Positions 8,166-58,861 of a DNA stretch of 64,000 nt are shown piece after piece. Origin of the DNA: Aldrovandia affinis (Eukaryota; Chordata; Actinopteri; Notacanthiformes; Halosauridae). A program made the position numbers and the translations under genes. The notes under the pieces were generated by a model, which saw nothing but the letters and a program-made list of their open reading frames with translations, was not told the origin of the DNA and searched no databases. The stretch spans positions 6,365,838 to 6,429,837 of the forward strand of contig JAINUG010000014.1 of assembly GCA_029706075.1 (NCBI GenBank), written 5' to 3'. The first letter of the stretch is position 1; every line of letters begins with the position of its first letter.

Positions 8166-11100
8166 CTGTTTAAAAGAACAGACACATTTTATGTTGAGCA
8201 AGCGGGTGTCTGAAAATATGCCTGTTTCAAAGGACGGAGACATATTTGAGGTGCTGCAGGACAATGGAGAAGTGCGTCATCGTCTAAATTCTGAAACTTG
8301 GTAAGATATGGTAAGACACGCGCTCACTATTCTTCTTGCCAATTTTAAATGCACTCACTGCAAGTCGCTCTGGATAAGAGTGTCTGCTGAAGGCCAAAAA
8401 TGCCAATGTCTCATGTGTGCTCAAGGATGCAGACACAACTGGCATTCCCATCAGCAGCATGCCAGGAATCATGGGTCTTTCATTGTGTACTTATCATGTA
8501 TTTGAGCAGCATCACTGGCCGTCTTTATGCATGTGAAACCTTTGATTCGATTTTTTACCTTCTGCAAGGAAGTTGGCCGTGGCGGAGTCATGGAACACCA
8601 CACCGTCGTTGAGCTTCACCGAGTTCCTCACCTGCAACATCCTCATCAGGTACCGTACGCCCTCATGAAGACACTGCAAACACACATCATTATTATTATT
8701 ATACTGCATTTGTGTGTTTTATTACTCATCTACACAGCTGGAATTTTTACTTTTTTTTTTACATTTTATTTTTAAACTTTCTCTTTCTTCCCTTTTCCCC
8801 ATTTTTTCTCCCAATTTAGTAGCCAATTATACCCTCTTTTTCATGTCAATTATCCCCTCCCTCCTATTTAAGAGCTCGCTCCGTAGTCCTGAAACCAGCA
8901 GTGACATGCTCCAAGCACTGCCTCCTCCGAGCCGGAACCCGCCAAGCCGTCACTGTAACTCCGGTATACACACAGGGCCACTCCTATAACGCAGTGATCT
9001 CATATCGGCTTCCCTCCCCCCACCCTGGGGCAGACAGCAAATTGCCACCCCCTAGTGCCGCCCCCTAGTGGCACTCCGACCTGGTGGAATCCACCTGGAA
9101 ATTTATAAAGAAGCAATTCAAGTAGTTACCTTACTCGAGGGTGACGTTGTCAGTGCCTCATCTGACAATATCAAACCTGTAGCCTGTCAGTTCCAAGCTC
9201 AGTTCCATGGACCACTGTACACTACCTTCCAGATGCACAGCAATAACTACTATCTGCCAGTTGCCTGCATGTGACTACCTGAACAAATTCCCCACTATTT
9301 TTTTTTTTTAACACTGTAGTGTCTTATTGTGCTACTCTCATCAAATCATAATGCCTGGCTAACTGTGCAAAGCTCACTCGCAAAGGGTCAGTCACAAACC
9401 CATGCCACGTTAAATGTTTAATGAGAGGTCACACTAATGACCTTGAGGAAGGTAGCCTTGTTCTTTTTGATCCACTGCTTCCTCCTGTGCAGGGTGTGGC
9501 AGTACATGTACAAGAGTGCCCCCCGTCGCCAGTACAGGCATTCCAGCAGCTCCAGCCCCAGCACTGATTGAACCTGGGAAAGGGAGTGAGCATTGTGTCA
9601 GACTATGACATCACAGGACGTGACATCACATGATTCAATACATGATATAAAGTTACATCACTCACTTACAGATTATATCATATCATATCACACCCCATCA
9701 TAAAATATGTTATCATATCATATATGAGCCCACATCATACATAGCTGGATCACATTATATTGCACCAAGGAATGAACACACAACGGAGCATGCACACGCA
9801 CACATGCACGCACGCACGCACTCTACCTCTTGGGCAGGTGCGAGTCTCCCAGCCAGCACCTCAGGCTCAGTCAGATCCTGCAGGAGCTGTTGGATCTTAT
9901 ACGGGGAGCAGTCTTCTGGAAACTCCTGGTCCACCAACTTATTCTCCTCGTAAAATGTGATGTCCAAAACAACCTGGAACGGATGGGGAAAAACCACACA
10001 CACACACACATCAGACCTTCACCTCCGCCTCTTCCTTAATGCAACACAAAGTCTACTCTAAGAACACCACCAAGAGGGAAACATTATAGTGCTACTACTC
10101 ATCCACAGGAGTTTGTGGAATTATTTTCCTTTTTCTCCCAACTTGGAATGCTCACTCATATTCTAACGCTTGCTGCAACAACTGCTGTCAAGTCGTGGAG
10201 AAGCACAAGCTCTCCTCTGAAACACGTGGCTCATCTGCACACTAGAACAGTGCCTTAACAGGATGAGCCACCCAGCAGCCCGGGTTTGGTCAATTCAGTC
10301 AAAGGGAAAAGCAGTGGTTTTTTCCCCGTCCCCAATCGAAAGCTTTTTATGTCATTTTGGTTAAGATCGAAGTAACATATCTTAGATCCATTATTGAAAG
10401 TTAAGACCAATAATGGACAAAACAGAATAAATTAATATAGAAATATCATAACAATATCAGCCACACTAGAGAAACGAATATAAATGTGATGCTGTACATT
10501 TGAGTGATATGTACAAATATGTGTTCAGCTGTGATCCTGACAGGTTTTTTTGGTGCCGATTCACATCAGAGAAAAGAAATGACACATTCTTAACTGAACA
10601 ACTCCATTATTTTCCCTTTCAGAAAAAGAATATTCTGATATGCCTCAGATCAAATTAATGAAGCTTTTTTTAGAGCATTAATCTGACTCGCCTGGCTGGG
10701 TTTCAATTTACTCCTCGTTTAGCCTCTATTGTCACATGGGGGAAATTTTCAAAGTCAGAGTCACTTGTTAGGCTGGATGAGTACCCCTCCCCCCCAGGGT
10801 CCTAGCAGTGGCTTAAAGGTCAGAGAATTTTATTTGTAACCAGGAGGCTGCAAGTTCGAATCCCATGTGGGGGCGCTCAAATTGTATCCTTGAGCGGGGT
10901 GCTTAACTTAAGTCACTTTAATGAATAGGAAAATATATATATTATAATATATAAGACCCCACTGTGTAAATATGTCAGTGACACTGAGCTGTGCAAGTCA
11001 CCCTGAATTATAGCATCTGATGATCAAGTAAATAGGAGTCTACAACTCGCGTGTTAAAATGAATACAATTATAGAAATAAGCATTTTTTTCATTTGCATT

Positions 11101-14100
11101 CTACTTACCCTTTAATGCACATGACTGATTGTCTCCTTGAGCTCCAAAACCATATATTTAACCAGACTATGTTTATGTGTCTAATGCCATTCATAATTAG
11201 GTTTAATGAATGAATTTTTTTCCCCCCCAAAAGCCATGGCCATTATATTTGTAACATAAAAGCACCAACAAATAGGAATCGACGCTGTGAAACGGGGGCT
11301 TTGTTTGAAAAGCATGACCAGGAACGTTATTGCAGGCGCATGACGGTCTCCATCTTGGCCAGGGCGGGCATGCTAGCACAGGTTTGAGTTCTGCCTACAC
11401 ATCACCACACAGCGACACAGAGAAGCTACCCACTGAGAGCCATGTTACGGAAGGTCGAGGGGAAGAGGAGGGCAGCGCGTGCAGTTTAAAGGTGAAAGGT
11501 TGTGCGCACCGGGCAGGAAAACTTGTCTGCCATTGATGAAGTGAGCAGAGAAAAGCCTGATGGTGCTGAATAGGTGATTCAGTCCAGTGTGCGTAGTGTA
11601 TCCACCCCTCTCAGCGTTCTGTTCTTTTGTCTTGCGTTTTTGGAGCAAGTTAACTATCACTAATTCCAATATGTTTTTCCAACCTTGCCAGTCACTGGAC
11701 TGTGACTGTGTCTGAAATTGCTTTATTTTTTCGTTAGGCTGTACAACATAGTAGTTTCACACACGGGGTGTTCAATCAGGTCTACCAACTTTGCTTGTCA
11801 TCCATCCAAATGTTGGTGAAGTGATTGCCCAATCACAGAGCAGTTGTGTGTTCCACTTCTCTTTACCACCCAAGATGGAAGTTGAAATCATCCCCCCCAA
11901 CCCAAATACATGTGATCCTAGCATCTCTGATAGACACAGAAAAGTTTGATGTATGGTCAAGATTCTGAAAGTGGAATGTTGGGCAAGATATTCTCTCGCA
12001 CTTCCAACTACCCTATCACGTTGACCAGACGGGACCTGTTGGCGCTGGTGTCTGGACTAGTCTGCTTGATGTACTAAATCCTTATTAGAAGGAACGATGT
12101 CATGTTTCTCTGTATTTGACATGCCTTTTATTACCTAGTGTTATGTACACAATCATTTCTATACTCGTATACTTATAATTCCTTGTTCTGCCTTATTTTT
12201 ATTAAGTCAGTTATAACACTTCAAAGGTAGACTAGAGTGTAAAATATAGATATGCCCATCTATTTAATGTATTACTGTTAATACGTAGTTGTAGAACTAT
12301 CTAGTTGTAGTATTAATGTACAACTATAACTAATGGGGCGCTATCTGCTATCTACTTTCCCTGTAAAGCACTTTGAGCTACTGTTTGTATGAAAGGTGCT
12401 ATACAAATAAAGCTATTATTATTATTATTATTATTATTATCTAGAGTTTGATTGAGTCTTCTGCCTTTTCCTAAGATGATGATTATTATTTAAGTGTTAT
12501 GGATGTTGGTAGGTTGAGGGAGCAGAACACACGTTTTTAAAAAATCAGGAGAAATAAATGTTTTACAGGTACAAAAAGCATATCCCATTAATTTACATCC
12601 TTTGCATAGAAGAGAAAAAACAGCAGCTAGATTTAATTCCTTTTGAGGAAAATGTACATGTGCAATTTATGGTAATTGTCAGTATGCAATTTCCCAGGTG
12701 AGTCACAGGGCTAATATATCTTATTAACCCTGGGTAAGAAACTGAAATCACAGCCCTCTTCAACCAATCACGGGGCTGGCCTTGGCAACGGGTTCTCTGT
12801 CAAGTGATTTGTGCCAAAATTCCACTTGAGTTGGGAAAATAAAAAAAATTCCATACACGTTTTTAGGTTCAATACAGGTACAATTGTGGACTGGACCTTT
12901 GGGATTCCCCAAACGTAATGGTTAAAGTCATTTTGCGTTTTAGTTTAATTAACTGCAATACCTGCGTGTAATCCTGGAGCAGTCTTGGCAGACTGCTACT
13001 CTCCCCCCCTTGTCTGTAATGGCTTTTCAACTTGTCTAGTATGGCAGACGCATTCTGTAAATAGTCATCATCTAGGAAAAAATAAAGTATGTTAATTTAT
13101 TTTTCAAGGTCAGGGACATGAAAGTACATAATTAAACATAATTGCGCAAAGCGACTTAAAACATCAAGTACACATTGTTCTCAAATGTAACGCCACTCTT
13201 TAAGCTCCGAATGGAAAATATGAACGTTGGCTAATTCTTAACAACAATTTCCTACAGAATACGCATTTTCACTTTTCTTTCAAGGGAAGGGACAAAAGAG
13301 GCTAACACGAATCTGACTCATTCGCTACATACGTTAAGTAACTTCCAGCAACAAAACAACCCTGAAACAATTCAGAGAAAAGGGTTAACGTTAGTTATCT
13401 CAAGTTTGACAGCAAGCACACAAGCGTGTTAACAAAATGGCAATATTATTCTGGATCGTCTTGTACACTATCTGACCAGTTAAGATTTTATATAATAAAT
13501 TAGGTAATTAATAATTATTCATATATATTTAATGTTGAAGCGAACAGTATGTAATGCATGGCTGGGGATTTTAAGAAAGTTAGCGAACAAAACAAACTCC
13601 CTAACTTAAGTACCAGACGCACGATTTGAAATTATTGTTATAGGCAATTGGCAGTGTGCTTTTCTGCGGAGGATCATTTGTCAAAGTGAAAGTAGCCAAT
13701 GACAGAATGTGCGTAGCAGGTCGAACGCAGATGTGAAATACGTTTAGGTAACATGGAATAAGATTTTTTGGAAAACAACAAAAACTAGTACACTAACCAG
13801 TAAGCTAACACAAAACAATAAATATCAATATGGGGATGCATTCATTTTCGTTAGCTTAAATATCATGCAATGTAGTCGGTCAGCCGCAGGCTAGGTAACA
13901 TTAACGTCACTAGCCTAGCGCTAACGTTAAGCTATCTATAAACACACAGACGGCTGAAGACGTCAGAAACGGTCATTTAAGACAAGCCAGTATTGGAGTT
14001 TACAAACTTCGCTAGCTAGCTAGCCAACATGGCCAACTACTACTAGTAGATGATTGGGTAGCTAACGTTTGCCAATTTGTTGCCAAATCAATTGAAATGC

Positions 14101-14761
14101 CACATTATTAACACGAGCAGCTAGCCTGCCAACTAGCGCAGCTAAATATGAACGAATGTGCGATGTGGCTTGTTGGTTAGGTAGCAAGGCTATCTCCACA
14201 AAATATAACCGGAGACGAGCTGTCGTCAACATTTCATTGTTTTGTAACGAATTAAAAATTATCTATCCCGCACCGCCGTTCTTATCTGGCTAATGTTAGC
14301 TACGTCAGCTAGCGAGCCAACGCTAACCGTATTCGCATCCAAAACATAGCTAGCGCCAGCTATTGAATGTTCGCTAATTGGCTCGATAGTTAAATATTTT
14401 TCACTTGGCAAGCTAGCTACAGCTCGATTATATTTTTCTCCGTGCTTCTAAACATACTCTTACAATAATCGAAGATCCTAACAGTCATCTAGATAGCTAG
14501 CTAGTTAGGAAAACATCCAATGCAGCAAGTCAACTAGCTAGTTAGCTAGCCAGCTTGCTGCTCTGTATTTTCAGTGAGCTAGAATGGCTACGTCGAGGCT
14601 AGCTAGCTACAAGTAAGCACAAATTAACCGGCAGTAAATGCAATCATTGTAATGCATTGTACATTACCTTGCTTTTCTATCCGGAGACTGGCGCACTTGT
14701 TATCCAACTCAAAAATCCTTCTTTCGAGCTCAAACCCCTGTCTCCTGCAGTCGTCTGCCAT
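7930..14761 (-). CDS. rimoc1: RAB7A-interacting MON1-CCZ1 complex subunit 1, complete, 6 exons
   Basis: Orthologue of human C5orf51/RIMOC1, the metazoan third subunit of the MON1-CCZ1 complex, which activates RAB7A on late endosomes and acts in mitophagy. Exons are 14761-14668, 13071-12962, 9973-9827, 9573-9442, 8673-8559 and 8165-7930. All phases agree, giving 277 codons plus TAA (human 294). Matches to the human protein include YEENKLVDQEFPED, ELLECLYWRRGALLYMYCH, LNDGVVFHDS, GIFSDTHLLTMMY, GEMCFW, KYVLVCEGPL and WNTENAKEILN. It has no signal peptide or membrane segment and looks like a cytosolic helical protein. The N-terminus (MADDCRRQGFELERRIFELD) differs from mammals, but the ATG context and downstream phase support it. 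It is flanked by FBXO4 downstream and OXCT1 head-to-head upstream, the same neighbours as on human 5p13. Confidence 0.95.
8141..8240. repeat. 56-bp tandem duplication spanning the RIMOC1 exon 6 acceptor
   Basis: GGTGTCTGAAAATATGCCTG occurs twice, 56 bp apart (8149 and 8205). Each copy contains, on the minus strand, AAACAG followed by GCATATTTTCAGACACCC, so the acceptor and the first codons of exon 6 are duplicated. Confidence 0.85.
8334..8404 (+). mobile_element. SINE tail fragment
   Basis: AAGTCGCTCTGGATAAGAGT and GTCTGCTGAAGGC match the SINE-A tail. No head is present. Confidence 0.6.
8559..8673 (-). CDS. rimoc1: RIMOC1 coding exon 5 (residues 162-200)
   Basis: Acceptor GTGTGTTTGCAG, donor GTAAAA. 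It encodes GVRYLMRMLQ and KLNDGVVFHDSATANFLAEG. Confidence 0.93.
8795..9095 (-). mobile_element. SINE-C, diverged, minus orientation
   Basis: CTCCCAATTTAGTAGCCAAT (reverse of the SINE-C tail) through CCGGTATACACACAGGGCC to the CACCCTGGGGCAGACAGC block. Parts match the plus-oriented copy at 24868. The head is unclear. Confidence 0.6.
9442..9573 (-). CDS. rimoc1: RIMOC1 coding exon 4 (residues 118-161)
   Basis: Acceptor CCCTTTCCCAG, donor GTCATT (non-consensus at +3 but GT). It encodes ELLECLYWRRGALLYMYCH. Confidence 0.93.
9827..9973 (-). CDS. rimoc1: RIMOC1 coding exon 3 (residues 69-117)
   Basis: Acceptor CCATCCGTTCCAG, donor GTAGAG, phase 0 at both ends. It encodes the most conserved block, LDITFYEENKLVDQEFPED. 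Confidence 0.95.
10806..10930 (+). mobile_element. SINE-B, degenerate
   Basis: AGTGGCTTAAAGGTCAGAG as A-box remnant, B-box AAGTTCGAATCCC, then CCTTGAGCGGGGTGCTTAAC, which matches the body of the copies at 31472, 41329 and 54085. Confidence 0.65.
12358..12440 (+). repeat. Retroelement 3' end with an ATT microsatellite
   Basis: GTAAAGCACTTTGAGC and GGTGCTATACAAATAAAGC followed by about nine ATT units. This type of tail is common at the 3' ends of fish retroelements. The element body is not recognised. Confidence 0.5.
12962..13071 (-). CDS. rimoc1: RIMOC1 coding exon 2 (residues 32-68)
   Basis: Acceptor TTTTTCCTAG, donor GTATTG. It encodes DDDYLQNASAILDKLKSH and, later, LLQDYTQ, joining VVLDITFYEEN in exon 3 as in the human protein. 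Confidence 0.9.
13072..14667 (-). other. RIMOC1 intron 1, rich in GCTAGC and TAACGTTA words
   Basis: Contains no exon-like sequence. Bases 13900-14640 are crowded with GCTAGCTAGC, CTAACGTTA and related palindromic words. Confidence 0.6.
14668..14761 (-). CDS. rimoc1: RIMOC1 coding exon 1 (residues 1-32)
   Basis: ATG at 14761. It encodes FELERRIFELDNKCASL and ends EKQ plus one base before donor GTAATG. Confidence 0.85.
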
Positions 14762-14960
14762 GACTGAAAATACAATCACGTGACCCAATGATTATTCACG
14801 TGGTAAAAATGTGTTTGTTCATGTGATAACGCATACCCTCGGGTAAGTTGCTTTTCTCTTCGCGTTTGTCGCACATGTGTATTTCATTGGTCAAAATTGG
14901 TGCCTGGAAAAAATCGTCCAATAAGATGGCAGTGCGCACTTTGCGCGAAGTGAAAATGAA
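14762..14960 (-). promoter_or_regulatory. RIMOC1 promoter region with paired CACGTG E-boxes
   Basis: Directly upstream of the RIMOC1 ATG. CACGTG occurs at 14777-14782 and 14797-14802, exactly 20 bp apart. The first is embedded in TCACGTGAC, nine of ten bases of the TFEB/MITF CLEAR motif. CCAAT-type words occur at 14784 and near 14919, and a YY1-like AAGATGGC near 14924. Promoter function is inferred from position. Confidence 0.5.
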
Positions 14961-15286
14961 CACACGCCATTGCGTGGGCGCCACAAGCCACCGATGACGT
15001 TGAAACGAAAGCGTTTTCACGTATCTCCAGTTGGGGGCATTATTTAAATAGCAATGTTCTGGCTTGCTTTGAGCCTATGACATTTGCCTTAACATTGCAG
15101 GATTATCTTTATTTGTCCATGTTCCGCTTGCCTGCTTTTCTAACGCGCAGGTATTATAAAACGATGTCACAAACGTAAATGGCTACAGTCATATAACCAC
15201 AAATGTTTGTTTTGAATGGTAGATCCTTAATTACATTGCTTTTATTTGTAGTTAAATAAAAGTTATCTTAGTGGTACCAAACCAAA

Positions 15287-15331
<45 letters not shown>

Positions 15332-16270
15332 GTGCATGCATACATACTCACACAACACACCCACCCACGCACACAGATTGTCACAGCCAATGTCTTGATC
15401 AAGTAAGTTCTACCATCATATTTCCTTTAACAATTTAATATTTGAGTTTCAGTGACCAGGTGTCCACACTTTGAACAATTGGGACCACCCTGATTTTCAT
15501 TATTTAATCAACTGAAAAACGTAACCGCTTTCTAAAGGAACTATTTGCCATATAGACCAACACAGAAAATGAAAGCACTAGCTGATCTGACTAATTCAAA
15601 ATTCTGGGATGTGAATATGGGACATTTATTCTTCATGGCATGCATAGCTATTTATAACATATGTTTGGACTATAAGTGGGTAAATAATCCCTCAATAGAC
15701 ATTCAAATTAAGTGTCAAATTAAATACAATGAACAGCTAGTTCAAATTTAGGGGTTGCAATTATGGTTGGAATGAAAACCATCATACTCAGACCATGTTT
15801 TGGAAACATATAATTTTAAGTAGATATACATACAGTTATGTAGGTAGCTTTTTATATTATGTAATAATACTATGTAAATAAACGACAGGCTCTCTTAAAA
15901 CATGGATAGCAATACGTCTGTGCTAATATTGAAACAACTGAAAGTCATTTTCATTATACATTATTATTGTAAGGTATATTGTTTAGAACACATTTTAAAT
16001 TGAATTCCTTTATAGGCAATTGATTCTCCTCTAAGAAGTCTGAAATTCAAGTAAGAAATAGTCAACCGCCAGTCCAGAGAGCTCACACTTCGGTGCACAG
16101 AGCAGAGGAGGGAGGTACTGGGGTTGAATTGTGTTCCTCGATCGTGTTTGTGATCATCTGCTTACAAACGAGCTATCACCATAACATAAATACGAGCGTG
16201 ACTGCACATTAACAGGATACATGCAGTATGTTCAAGATTGTTCCTAAATCTAATACAGAAAGTGTCCTTA
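14961..16270. other. RIMOC1-OXCT1 head-to-head intergenic interval
   Basis: Contains the CA microsatellite at 15291 and otherwise AT-rich sequence without recognised genes. The two start codons are 1.77 kb apart. Confidence 0.6.
15291..15329. repeat. CA microsatellite
   Basis: About 19 uninterrupted CA units in the interval between RIMOC1 and OXCT1, followed by a degenerate CA-rich stretch. Confidence 0.9.
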
Positions 16271-16527
16271 TCTATACAAGCGCAGTGGCTTCGCGGGAAT
16301 GCGCGAGGAACGCTGCCAAAAACTGCACGGGAGACAAACAGTTAAATTATAATTAGCTGGCCAAGCCCCTCTCACTCCCTCGCTACGCCTGCCCCCCATA
16401 ACCCAAACGAGGTGTCATTTTGCGACGCTACTGTATGACACGGGACTGATCACGATTCAAACACTAGCCCCACGCACATCATCATCATCACATCATCACA
16501 TTAAAAGAGACTCGGGGCTCAAAAAAC
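16271..16527 (+). promoter_or_regulatory. OXCT1 promoter and 5' UTR region (inferred)
   Basis: CpG-containing block (GCTTCGCGGGAATGCGCGAG near 16290) upstream of the OXCT1 ATG. No TATA box is evident. Position and base composition are the only evidence. Confidence 0.4.
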
Positions 16528-56252
<39,725 letters not shown>

Positions 56253-57775
56253 GTGAGTGTGTTTTCTTGGTCACCATTACCCAGGTGATAATCAGCTGAA
56301 TTTGGTGATTACAGGAAGTCATCCAAGCCCATCAGGATCAGGGTTGAGTAGCCCTGCAGGCACTCTAACAATGCGTTTGAGAGAAATGTGCGTGTTTGTA
56401 AATTTGCATACACAAATATACACAGGTAATTGCTGAAGTAAAGGAAACACTTGAGTAAATGAAGGATTCTGGTGGCTCTGTTACAGTGTGAGTTGTATGG
56501 GGTGGGCATGGTTTAGGTCCATTCAACCCCTTAGAGGGCAAGGTAAACGCCAATGAATACAAAACCATTCTGAGTGATCACCTTCATCCTATGGTGGAGC
56601 TCCCTAACCCTCCCTAACCCTGATGTCTGTAATTTCAACCTCTTTTGCAGTAGAGCGTGTGGTTCTCTCTCATGTACAGAAGGCTTGAGAGGGACAGATT
56701 TAAATGCAGAGTGGTAATCGGAAATATACGATTGACCGTCAGTTTGTTTATAATTTTTGGTTCAGTTTTTTTCAATCTTAAAATGCTTTTGTTGGAAGAA
56801 AGAATGAATGAATGGAACTTTTTTGCCTCCCCCCCACCCCGTGTTAGAGAAAATAATCTCCTCAACAAAGACACGGGCAAACCGTGACCTGCACAATTAA
56901 TTTAGGAGGCAAAAATATGAAATATAATTAAAGTTCAGATTAACGTTTAAATGAGTGGCATAAAGGCTATTATAAATACTGTTGCCACTGATGGCTATTA
57001 ATCACAGCCGAGACAGAAGAAGGCTGAATAATCACCTCCACTGGGGGGTGGGGGGCGGGTGGAGTAATATTTAATGTGGTTCCAGCTTAATCTAATTTCT
57101 GATGGTAATTTAAAAAAGTATTGCGTCTACTTAAGACGTGCTGAAATTACATTTCCGCTGCAATCTCGCTGTCCTTTTGTTAATTAGACTGCCTCTTTAC
57201 CACTCGGCTGGATCTGTGGTCATTATTCACGCTCTGATATGAAAGAGAGGCAGGATTAGCAGCGCAGGGACTTCTACCTGCAGCAGGTCCTCGCAGCTGG
57301 ATTCAAGCTGGCACCCGCCCCCCTCGGGCCCATCACTGGGCCAGAGCCCCTGCATCACTTCTCTCCTCCCTGTCGTTTCACAGACACCGAATGCCCCCAG
57401 TCCTGACAGCAGAGTGGGAGGGGGTTGGTCAGAGGTGTCAGTGGCTGTCAGACACGTATGGCTCTACCAGCCTCGTTGGATGGTATAAGTTATGGGGGGG
57501 GGAGGTGATTTGTGCTCACACACGGTCCCTGGGTATGTGATTCCAGGCAGCGCTAAGGTGATGCCTGTGGTCTGCTTCATTTCACCTTTCTAAAAATGAA
57601 CAGCTCTGGCAGATTAATTACCGTAATCCTTTAATCACTGTTCGCACCCCTTGCCCCCCCACTGCGGGGCCGAAAAGGTGGAACAGACTGTGCGGCACCT
57701 GAGCCTGCCTGCGTACTGATGTGCCACCCCTGATCCTACCCCGCCCCACACACACTCCTCCACCATCTTCCTGCC
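56253..57775 (+). other. OXCT1 intron 13, left part
   Basis: A short DNA-element remnant near 56325 (CAGGATCAGGGTTGAGTAGC) and otherwise no feature recognised. Confidence 0.45.
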
Positions 57776-57778
57776 CCC

Positions 57779-58235
57779 TACACACTCTACACATCCCTTC
57801 TCAAACACCCCTAACACACTCTCCACACCCCTTCTCAAACGCCCTAACACACTCTCCACACCCCTTCTCAAACGCCTTAACACACTCTCTACACCCCTTC
57901 TCAAATGCCTTAACACACTCTCTACACCCCTTCTCAAATGCCTTAACACACTCTCCACACCCCTTCTCAAACGCCTTAACACACTCTCCACACCCCTTCT
58001 CAAATGCCTTAACACACTCTCCACACCCCTTCTCAAACACCTTAACACACTCTCCACACCCCTTCTCAAACACCTTAACACACTCTCCACACCCCTTCTC
58101 AAATGCCTTAACACACTCTCCACACCCCTTCTCAAACGCCTTAACACACTCTCCACACCCCTTCTCAAACACCCTACACACTCTCCACACCCCTTCTCAA
58201 ACACCTTAACATTCTCAAACTAACACACTCTCCAC
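57779..58235. repeat. 33-bp minisatellite
   Basis: About 13 copies of a unit containing AACACACTCTCCACACCCCT and TCTCAAACGCCTT. Because 33 is divisible by 3, both strands carry long open frames with 11-residue repeats; these are judged non-coding. Confidence 0.92.
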
Positions 58236-58270
58236 ACAATGTGAAACAAATTCAAATTTTTTGAGCAATG

Positions 58271-58363
58271 CACTTTTTGCTAATTAAATAAGAAAATATC
58301 TGGAGATCTATCAATCTTAGCTGCCTTGGATACTTTTTGCTAATTAAATAAGAAAATATCTGG
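58271..58363. repeat. Short direct duplication
   Basis: CTTTTTGCTAATTAAATAAG with AAAATATCTGG occurs at about 58271 and again 61 bp later. Confidence 0.85.
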
Positions 58364-58861
58364 GGTCTGGTAAGTGAATTATGAATAGTACTATTTGTAT
58401 AATCCTAACATAAAGTAACATAAACATAAAACATAAAGTGTGGAAGTGAAATGAACAAAATCAGACACACAGCAGTGCCTCTGAGGTTCTTTATTGGGTA
58501 TAGCACTCATGTGCAAGCTAGCTGGAAAAAAGGGGGAAAAACTGTCAGGATTGTGAATATGTATTAGCATTTTAATATTCAAATATCTCCATCTAAAAAT
58601 ACAGAGCTCACAGAGAGAGAGACACAGAGCAAGGGAGGTTCAGAGATGAGAGCGTTTCGACTTCAAAGCTGCCTTTTCCTCTGTTTCTGAAAAGGGCGGA
58701 GGGGGGAGACTGTATAAATGAATGAAAATAATATGTGATTTTTGGAGAGGGTGGAGGGATTAAGGTATACTGGGAGGTCTGGTGTTTTCATCCCGTCTCC
58801 AGCAGAGATTGTCGTGTAATTAAGTGTTGGAGTGAAGACCGCATCTGTGTATCGACATATG

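Larger units (their letters stand above)
9974..12961 (-). other. RIMOC1 intron 2
   Basis: Nearly 3 kb with no coding sequence recognised. Besides the SINE-B remnant at 10806 and the ATT-tailed retroelement end at 12358, I see only a diverged repeat-like stretch near 10120-10310 (CTCCCAACTTGGAATG) and unremarkable AT-rich sequence. Confidence 0.5.

Noticed and set aside
57635..58209. Long open frames on both strands (189 and 162 codons)
   Set aside because: They are entirely the 33-bp minisatellite. The 11-residue repeats follow from the unit length and are not evidence of a gene.
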